Source of the DNA: Fidelibacterota bacterium
Lineage (GTDB): Bacteria; Fidelibacterota; UBA8477
NCBI GenBank assembly: GCA_021734045.1
Contig: JAIPJR010000118.1
Coordinates: forward strand, 1-5,962
DNA length: 5,962 nt
Reading direction: 5' to 3'
The notes under the pieces were generated by a model. The model was not told the origin of the DNA. It worked only from the letters and a program-made list of their open reading frames with translations, and did no database searches. The position numbers and the translations under genes are program-made. Shown in pieces: positions 1 through 4,433 of the stretch. Numbering within the stretch: the first letter of the stretch is position 1; the number at the start of each line of letters is the position of its first letter.

Positions 1-228
1 GGGCGAGTGATGTGGAATGCATAAATACCAAAAGGAGAATTAGTTGGAATAGTCGGAACATCTGTAGCCTCCACTTATGACAGAAATATTAGGCAATCGT
101 TATGATTTTTATTTGTACTTCAAGTGCTCTAATGGCAAGCGCTTTGGCTACCTTGCCTAGATTGCAGGCTGATTCGTTTATATAAATTTTCGTTACTCAT
201 ATGGAATACCCCTGGAGGTCATGGTATT

Positions 229-267
229 GAGTTCCCTCTACTTCACTTCGTTCCGGTCGGGATGACA
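229..267 (-). repeat. Dispersed intergenic repeat-like segment (TGTCATCCCGA type)
   Basis: Read on the minus strand this begins TGTCATCCCGACCGGAACGA and runs on through AGTGAAG to GGGAACTC. From memory, short elements of the form TGTCATcCCGA-(GAACGAAGTGA)-GGGAtCTC are scattered between genes in many bacterial genomes. Here it lies about 150 bases beyond the stop of the minus-strand gene. Only one copy is in the window, so repeat status rests on resemblance and not on an observed second copy. Confidence 0.4.
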
Positions 268-329
268 TGGTTTCTTCTGTGATACCGATACCCACTCCAA
301 CCTGGCATCGCTTAAGCCCCACCAGCCAA

Positions 330-344
330 CCCCTCAAGGAGGGG
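330..344. repeat. Small GC-rich hairpin, CCCCTC-AAG-GAGGGG
   Basis: A perfect 6-bp stem (330-335 with 339-344) closes a 3-base loop. On the plus strand it is followed by GATTTTCTC, a weak T-rich tail; on the minus strand it is followed by GGTTGGCTGG. It therefore has poor terminator form for the minus-strand gene that ends at 419. Similar CCCCTCCTTGAGGGG modules are common intergenic decoration in FCB-type genomes (from memory). Confidence 0.4.
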
Positions 345-379
345 GATTTTCTCATCCTTCATTCTCCAGGTTCCTTTTT

Positions 380-420
380 CCATCTTCCATCTTCCTGCCT
401 CCGGCTTCCCGGCTCCGGCT
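380..420. repeat. Short tandem and direct repeats at the 3' end of the minus-strand gene
   Basis: CCATCTTCCATCTTC (380-394) contains two CATCTTC units; read on the minus strand it is a GGAAGATGGAAGATGG-type low-complexity tract. Next come two exact copies of CTCCGGCT (399-406 and 413-420). The second copy overlaps the stop codon (419-421) of the minus-strand CDS. The module therefore abuts the gene end and may have set the present stop position. Confidence 0.5.
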
Positions 421-2377
421 ACAGATACAACCCAAATTTCCACTGATACCGGAACGCCCAAGGCTCTTCGCCAGGAACCGGATGAGACTGCCAGAATGGA
501 AAATAAACACCCAGGAAAAAGAAGGACTGGTGCTCAATTCCAATGCCCGCTGCCTTCTCCAAAGGCGCACCGGCAAACGGCGTCTGGTCATCCCCGTAAA
601 TCATAGTCGATGCAAATACTTTGGGTTGAAAGGTTCCCAACCAATACCCCAGCGAAACCCGGGTACCCATATAAGCATAGACCGGATCTTCACGCGTTGG
701 CTGGCCCTGCAAACCGGGGATGCGCGCTTTCGCATCCACCCAGCCACGGGACTGGGTAAACTCAAACGGATAGGGTACCGACCCGCGCTCCAGACCACCG
801 ACGCCGGAAAATTCTGCCCGCAACCAGTTACCAAATAATCCGCCCAGCGAAATTCTTCCCCGATATAGTGTAAATGGTTGCCCAAAAGGCTGCTCTCCAT
901 CCCAACCACTGAGAATGGTTCCGGAATAATGGAGCTGATGACCCGCCTCTGTCATGGTAAACCGCGTCGTGTTTATAGCAATATAGGGCAGCCGCAATGG
1001 GTCCCCCCAGACAGTAGGATTATCATAATACAAGACACCGCCGGAACCCGTGTAACGATGATATTCCAGACGAAAACCTTGGAACGGATAGCGGGAAACG
1101 CCCACATATTTGGTCAACCCCAACTCAGCTTTCCGGAAGTCCTGAAACAGGTCCACTTTCGCGCCGATAAACAATCGATGGGGCCACGACAGCGGGTGAC
1201 CATAATCCAGCGTCAGACCCCATTTTTCCAGCTCATCCAATGCCTCATACGCCGACACCTCCACCATCCAGCGGTGGTGATAATCGCTGGGATATAGCGG
1301 CATCAAATCAATGCCAATTCCGCCGGACGCCCGTACACCATAACGCTTTACTTCATTCCAATCCCGCCATGAAAAGGGTGTTACAATAACCTTATAGTAC
1401 TCCCAACTCGGTAGTCCCCAGAATGGCTGAACCATGACGGTTTGAGGAAATTGTGGCCAGAAATTATTGGAGCGGTGGATCTCTACTAATTCCTCCTGCG
1501 GATCCACAATAACCTGTCTGATTTTTGCAGAGACGGGCAGCCAGATCGGATCGTCTCCCGGCCACACACCACCAATATCTACCGTATCGCCATTGTCATA
1601 AACGATTCGCAGCGTCACGGGAAAATTCCAGGCACCCGCCTGTTTTACCCAAACCCGTAGGGAATCATTCCCCATTTTTTCTACCTTATCAACGTAGGGA
1701 TCCGTTCGCTCAGCGGTTTTTAACGCCTGAAAAAACGCGTGTGCCAATCGTGGTGAGGTGGTTGTGGCAATTTGCTGGACAAGTGTATCAGTAAGCGTCT
1801 GACCGTTCACTCCGCTGTCATCCGTATTTTGCACAATCATTTCAAACAGACTGTCACCAACCGTGTATCGCAACATTTTCAAATGGCGCATGCCATTGAA
1901 AAAATTCACCAACTGTTCTTCAGCCACTTGGATCTGAAACGGCCGTTCCGGACGATAGAGGGGAACGGTCACCCCGTGGGACAAGACGGCATCCACCTTC
2001 CGGATTAAGTCATCAATTGTAAGCTCGCGGAGATCCCGCCAAAAAACAGGAACATATTTTTGAATATCGCCTAAGGGGCGATGACTCACCTCGTTGTCAT
2101 TATCAATTTTCAGTAAGGCGTATGCACCATAAAACCAACTCGTAGGACTGTCATTATTGTTCTCGTGTTGCACCAAAGCGCGTCCCAGGGCATCCAGATA
2201 GATCGACATGTTGTCAGCGAATGCTTTACGGGGATCAGGGACATATTCAGGCAGGGAATAACGCCGCTGGAAGAGGCGATTTTGCGTTGAATCGACACTT
2301 TGACCCCACACCGGTCCCACCGCTACCAGCAACAGTAGCAGGGGCAGGAATTGCCACGGATGCCGGGGAAAAGTCAT
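419..2377 (-). CDS. Exported protein with M1-peptidase-like middle (no zinc site) and C-terminal outer-membrane beta barrel
   Basis: I do not recognise a named gene. Residues below count from the GTG one codon before the ATG at 2377-2375. I prefer that ATG because AGGA lies 4 bases before it, giving 652 residues. An N-terminal signal peptide is clear: RHPWQ, a hydrophobic core FLPLLLLLVAVGP, and a likely cut after VWG (residue 26). There is no lipobox cysteine. Residues 27-160 are mixed helical. Residues 160-306 resemble the end of M1 aminopeptidases: MLRYTVGD (169-176), a helical stretch, then a beta domain with WNFPVTLRIVYDNGDTV (251-267) and VDPQEELVEIHRSNN (292-306). No HEXXH exists anywhere (HENNN at 72 is not one), so peptidase activity is not expected. 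Residues 325-653 alternate hydrophobic and polar positions in aromatic-rich strands and end in FRYQWKFGLYL, typical of an outer-membrane barrel. Transcribed divergently from the dehydrogenase. Confidence 0.85.
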   Translation of the reverse strand: MTFPRHPWQFLPLLLLLVAVGPVWGQSVDSTQNRLFQRRYSLPEYVPDPRKAFADNMSIYLDALGRALVQHENNNDSPTSWFYGAYALLKIDNDNEVSHRPLGDIQKYVPVFWRDLRELTIDDLIRKVDAVLSHGVTVPLYRPERPFQIQVAEEQLVNFFNGMRHLKMLRYTVGDSLFEMIVQNTDDSGVNGQTLTDTLVQQIATTTSPRLAHAFFQALKTAERTDPYVDKVEKMGNDSLRVWVKQAGAWNFPVTLRIVYDNGDTVDIGGVWPGDDPIWLPVSAKIRQVIVDPQEELVEIHRSNNFWPQFPQTVMVQPFWGLPSWEYYKVIVTPFSWRDWNEVKRYGVRASGGIGIDLMPLYPSDYHHRWMVEVSAYEALDELEKWGLTLDYGHPLSWPHRLFIGAKVDLFQDFRKAELGLTKYVGVSRYPFQGFRLEYHRYTGSGGVLYYDNPTVWGDPLRLPYIAINTTRFTMTEAGHQLHYSGTILSGWDGEQPFGQPFTLYRGRISLGGLFGNWLRAEFSGVGGLERGSVPYPFEFTQSRGWVDAKARIPGLQGQPTREDPVYAYMGTRVSLGYWLGTFQPKVFASTMIYGDDQTPFAGAPLEKAAGIGIEHQSFFFLGVYFPFWQSHPVPGEEPWAFRYQWKFGLYL

Positions 2378-2411
2378 CACGTCCTATTTTCCGGTTGTCC
2401 TGGTGCCATTG

Positions 2412-2463
2412 AAAAAAGATAAGCTCACGGTGGGTGAGAAAAAAATACCACCGTGGCTTTTTT
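2412..2463. terminator. Terminator-like hairpin with T tracts on both strands
   Basis: CACGGTGG (2426-2433) pairs perfectly with CCACCGTG (2448-2455) around a 14-base A/T-rich loop. The outer bases AAG (2421-2423) and CTT (2457-2459) extend the stem past one bulge. On the minus strand the stem is followed, after ATC, by six T (2417-2412). On the plus strand it runs into TTTTTT (2458-2463). It has the form of a bidirectional intrinsic terminator. Its place is odd: on the minus strand it sits about 35 bases before the start codon of the barrel protein, in the presumed leader, and no plus-strand gene runs into it. It could be a leader attenuator, or the end of a short transcript. Confidence 0.5.
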
Positions 2464-2690
2464 GCGGCGTAATTCAGTTGCACACCAATTTCCGTGAACA
2501 TAGATTGAAGCTCAAACCACAGACGCGTTACCAAGCGTCGTGCCATGAGCGAGGGAGTGTTGACACAACGGTTTGATGGGTAAGCAAGCCTGCCAGAAAA
2601 AGACATTTCCAAGAGGTCCCCACAGAGGACCTTATTTTATATCTGTCCGCTCATTCATGTATGACAACACCATCTTAACACATGCTCTGG

Positions 2691-2707
2691 CCCTGACCGG
2701 GTCAGGG
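2691..2707. promoter_or_regulatory. 8-bp palindrome CCCTGACC-G-GGTCAGGG upstream of the dehydrogenase
   Basis: The two arms (2691-2698 and 2700-2707) are perfect inverted repeats around one central base. The right arm ends 3 bases before the AAGGAG ribosome binding site (2711-2716). This is a plausible operator for a dimeric regulator. In RNA it would be a strong hairpin next to the ribosome binding site and could affect initiation. There is no T tract after it (five A follow), so it is not a terminator. The regulator is unknown; I do not recognise a family consensus. Confidence 0.45.
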
Positions 2708-2723
2708 AAAAAGGAGACTTTTA

Positions 2724-3842
2724 ATGGCTAAATATCGGATTGCATGGCTCCCCGGTGACGGCGTGGGAAATGAGGTCATGGAAGCAGCCCGCATTGTGCT
2801 GGACAAAATCAATTTTGATGCTGAATATGTCCATGGTGACATTGGCTGGGAAATCTGGAAGACCGAAGGTGATGCCCTGCCCCAGCGCACCATTGAGATG
2901 ATGAAAACCTGCGACGCCGGTCTCTTCGGCGCCATTACCTCAAAACCCAAAGAGGAGGCTGAAAAAGAACTGGTACCCGATCTGCAGGACAAGGGGTTGG
3001 TTTATTTCTCACCCATTGTACGGATGCGACAGGAATTCAATCTCCACACAAACCTGCGTCCCTGCAAAGCCTATCCGGGTAATCCCCTGAACTTCAAGGA
3101 GGGGATTGATATCGCCATTTTCCGTGAAAATACGGAAGGCATGTATGGCGGCGTGGAATTCTTCCCCCTGCCCCAGGATGTCTACGATGCTCTGGACCGC
3201 AACCATCCCAAAATGAAGAAATTCAAGGACAAGGGCCTGGAAAATATCGCCATGTCCACCCGGATTATGACCAAACAGGGTTGCGCCAGTATCATTACCC
3301 AGGGATTTGAGTACGCGAAAAAATTCGGGAAAAAAGCTGTCACCGTAGTAGATAAACCCAATGTTCTGCGGGAAACGGGTGGTCTGATGATTCGCACTGC
3401 CCGTGAGATCGCCAAAAACTATCCTGGCATTGAATTGTGGGAAACCAACATTGATGCCCAGTGTATGTGGCTGGTGAAAAATCCCCAGGATTACGAAATT
3501 CTGGTAGCGGAAAACATGTTCGGGGACATTCTCTCCGACCTGGCTGCCCAGCTTATCGGCGGATTGGGGTTTGCCTGCGCCGGGAATATCGGTGATGGAT
3601 TTGCCGTTTTTGAACCTACTCACGGTTCAGCGCCCAAATATTTTGGCCAGTATAAAGTCAATCCCATCGCCACCCTGCTGGCGGCTAAAATGATGCTGGA
3701 ATGGCTGGGTGAGCTGGAAAAAGCCGAAAAAATCGAGAGCGCCATTTCTGCCGTCATCAGCGAAGGAACCGTCCGCACCTATGACATGGGCGGAAGCAAC
3801 ACCACGCTGGAGATGGCGGAAGCCGTGGCGGGGAAGGTTTAG
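2724..3842 (+). CDS. Isocitrate/isopropylmalate dehydrogenase family protein
   Basis: A 372-residue cytoplasmic beta-decarboxylating dehydrogenase, full length for the family. It should oxidise and decarboxylate a 2-hydroxy-3-carboxy acid with NAD(P) and a divalent metal. AAGGAG (2711-2716) lies 7 bases before the ATG. Visible motifs are GDGVGNEV (11-18), SPIVRMRQEFNLHTNLRP (96-113) with substrate-carboxylate arginines R102 and R112, ENTEGMYGG (135-143), K211 in VDKPNVLRE, D244, GDILSDL (267-273) with metal-ligand aspartates, and HGSAPKYFG (300-308). The Lys-Tyr pair (305-306) matches the NADP determinants of E. coli isocitrate dehydrogenase rather than the Asp-Ile typical of NAD enzymes. In contrast, I98-V99 stand where isopropylmalate dehydrogenase has its hydrophobic leucines. 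Substrate assignment (isocitrate, isopropylmalate, homoisocitrate or a relative) is therefore open. Likely cotranscribed with the MmgE/PrpD gene downstream. Confidence 0.93.
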   Translation: MAKYRIAWLPGDGVGNEVMEAARIVLDKINFDAEYVHGDIGWEIWKTEGDALPQRTIEMMKTCDAGLFGAITSKPKEEAEKELVPDLQDKGLVYFSPIVRMRQEFNLHTNLRPCKAYPGNPLNFKEGIDIAIFRENTEGMYGGVEFFPLPQDVYDALDRNHPKMKKFKDKGLENIAMSTRIMTKQGCASIITQGFEYAKKFGKKAVTVVDKPNVLRETGGLMIRTAREIAKNYPGIELWETNIDAQCMWLVKNPQDYEILVAENMFGDILSDLAAQLIGGLGFACAGNIGDGFAVFEPTHGSAPKYFGQYKVNPIATLLAAKMMLEWLGELEKAEKIESAISAVISEGTVRTYDMGGSNTTLEMAEAVAGKV

Positions 3843-3854
3843 AAGAAGTAGAAA

Positions 3855-3894
3855 ATGGGATAAGTAGTCAGTAGTGAGTAGTTAGGGGAAATCG
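3855..3894 (+). repeat. GTAGT-rich repeat, left copy 1
   Basis: A 40-base unit that matches copy 2 (3975-4014) at 37 of 40 positions and includes an exact 19-base core GTAGTCAGTAGTGAGTAGT (3864-3882). The two copies are offset by exactly 120 bases, but the sequence between and around them is not duplicated. Its part 3863-3888 is also an imperfect inverted repeat (23 of 26) of 4368-4393 beyond the S23 gene. It starts 12 bases after the dehydrogenase stop codon. Confidence 0.85.
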
Positions 3895-3974
3895 AGGTTG
3901 GTATCACACTTTCTGGACTTGTGGTCGTTTCAAAATACCTCCAAATTACCACCTCAATTGCAATACACACGGAC

Positions 3975-4014
3975 ATGGGATTGGTAGTCAGTAGTGAGTA
4001 GTCAGGGGAAATCG
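3975..4014 (+). repeat. GTAGT-rich repeat, left copy 2, containing the S23 start codon
   Basis: Near-identical direct copy of 3855-3894, differing at 3982, 3983 and 4003. The GTG start of the S23 ORF (3994-3996) lies inside its shared 19-base core, so the first residues of the protein are written by repeat sequence. A nine-codon frame from ATG 3975 to TAG 3999-4001 overlaps that start in another frame; whether it is translated or couples initiation is unknown. Confidence 0.85.
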
Positions 4015-4374
4015 GGATCTGCGCAGTCGTTCCGGGATTTACTGGTTTGGCAAAAAGCTCATGAATTTGTTCTGACGGTCTACAAAATGACAGAGCAATT
4101 CCCAGAGTCAGAGAAGTATGGTCTGACGAGCCAGATTAGGCGTTCTGCTATTTCGATTCCCGCGAATATTGCCGAAGGGTTTAAGAAACAGGGCAAACTG
4201 GATAAAATTCGGTTCTATAACATCAGCCAGGGATCCCTTGAGGAGTGTAAGTACTATCTGATTCTTGCTCACGATCTTCAGTATTTTGACACCACGGAAT
4301 CAAAGGAGGCATTGGATGAAATAGGACGGCTGCTATCGGGTTTAATTCGTTCAATTCGCCACCGAACCCCCTAA
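3994..4374 (+). CDS. S23 / four helix bundle protein (23S rRNA intervening-sequence type)
   Basis: A 126-residue protein of the S23 family. Hallmarks are FRDLLVWQKAHEF (13-25), the highly conserved YGLTSQIRRSAISIPANIAEG (42-62), and SQGSLEECKYYLILA (78-92). Predominantly helical, with length normal for the family. Related four-helix bundles include the accessory Avd protein of diversity-generating retroelements; the family's own function is not settled, with a proposed link to RNA or nucleic acid binding. The start is GTG at 3994. An in-frame stop (3985-3987) closes the frame upstream, and no ATG, GTG or TTG follows before residue 32, which is beyond the first conserved motif. No good Shine-Dalgarno site is seen. 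The TAA stop (4372-4374) falls in the inverted repeat. Start and stop within repeats suggest that gene and repeats form one unit. No reverse transcriptase or variable repeat accompanies it here. Confidence 0.85.
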   Translation: MSSQGKSGSAQSFRDLLVWQKAHEFVLTVYKMTEQFPESEKYGLTSQIRRSAISIPANIAEGFKKQGKLDKIRFYNISQGSLEECKYYLILAHDLQYFDTTESKEALDEIGRLLSGLIRSIRHRTP

Positions 4375-4404
4375 CTACTCCCTACTATCTACTCCCTACT
4401 ATTC
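4367..4404 (-). repeat. Right-hand inverted copy of the GTAGT-rich repeat with 14-bp tandem units
   Basis: The reverse complement of 4368-4393 matches left copy 1 (3863-3888) at 23 of 26 positions, including an exact GAGTAGTTAGGGG stretch, and matches left copy 2 at 21 of 26. The segment also holds two perfect tandem copies of CTACTCCCTACTAT (4375-4388 and 4389-4402). The S23 stop codon lies inside it. Confidence 0.85.
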
Positions 4405-4433
4405 CAATGACAAAAAAACAACAAGGAACCCAA

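Larger units (their letters stand above)
1..418. other. Intergenic region without a credible gene
   Basis: All reading frames here are short or repeat-derived. A partial frame entering from the left edge stops at 22-24 and another at 78-80, so at most a few residues of an upstream plus-strand gene could be present. An AAGGAG-like site near 32-37 leads only to a frame that closes within three codons. I see no tRNA or rRNA. The right half (about 229-420) is a run of short repeat-like modules listed separately. The minus-strand gene reads into this region, but no clean intrinsic terminator for it is visible; the only strong hairpin (330-344) is not followed by a T tract in that direction. Confidence 0.6.
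2378..2723. other. Divergent intergenic region between the barrel protein and the dehydrogenase
   Basis: This 346-base gap should hold promoters for both directions. For the minus strand, TTGTCA (2667-2662) and TATAAA (2641-2636) are separated by 20 bases, longer than the usual 16-18, so that promoter is only a weak candidate. For the plus strand I see no convincing -35/-10 pair; a TTGACA at 2560-2565 has no good -10 partner. Small hairpins include AGGTCC/GGACCT (2614-2619 with 2627-2632) and GACGC/GCGTC (2522-2526 with 2535-2539). The terminator-like hairpin (2412-2463) and the palindrome (2691-2707) are listed separately. A minus-strand frame crosses part of this region but starts at TTG with no ribosome binding site, and I do not call it. 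Confidence 0.6.
3863..4402 (+). mobile_element. Putative intervening-sequence-like element carrying the S23 gene
   Basis: The outer ends AGTAG...AGTAGTTAGGGG (3863-3888) and the inverted CCCCTAACTACT...CTACT (4368-4393) match at 23 of 26 positions and enclose the S23 ORF. S23 proteins are known from intervening sequences inserted in 23S rRNA of Leptospira and Coxiella, whose ends pair into an RNase III-cleaved stem (established). Here the same kind of ORF and paired ends lie between two protein genes. The Shine-Dalgarno site of the next gene begins at 4423, outside the element. No transposase is encoded and I cannot identify a target-site duplication. That it is mobile is inference. Confidence 0.45.

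Noticed and set aside
482-1297. Plus-strand frames antisense to the barrel gene
   Set aside because: Shadows of the long minus-strand gene; no signal, domain or initiation site supports them.
2247-2612. Minus-strand open frame of 121 codons across the barrel gene's leader and signal peptide
   Set aside because: It starts at TTG without a Shine-Dalgarno site, overlaps the clearly real signal-peptide coding region in another frame, and its leader half spans the terminator-like hairpin. No recognisable domain.
3009-3623. 204-codon open frame antisense to the dehydrogenase
   Set aside because: It mirrors a strongly conserved enzyme gene, has no own features or ribosome binding site, and its composition follows from the sense codons.
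3994-4374. S23 gene as part of a diversity-generating retroelement (Avd-like)
   Set aside because: No reverse transcriptase, template repeat or variable repeat pair is present, and the sequence fits S23 motifs directly.
3855-4404. CRISPR array
   Set aside because: Only two direct copies with an 80-base gap plus one inverted copy around a gene; no regular spacers and no cas genes.
4407-4433. Upstream ATG at 4407 as the MmgE/PrpD start
   Set aside because: No ribosome binding site precedes it, and the nine extra residues lie between repeat and the good AAGGAA site that serves ATG 4434.
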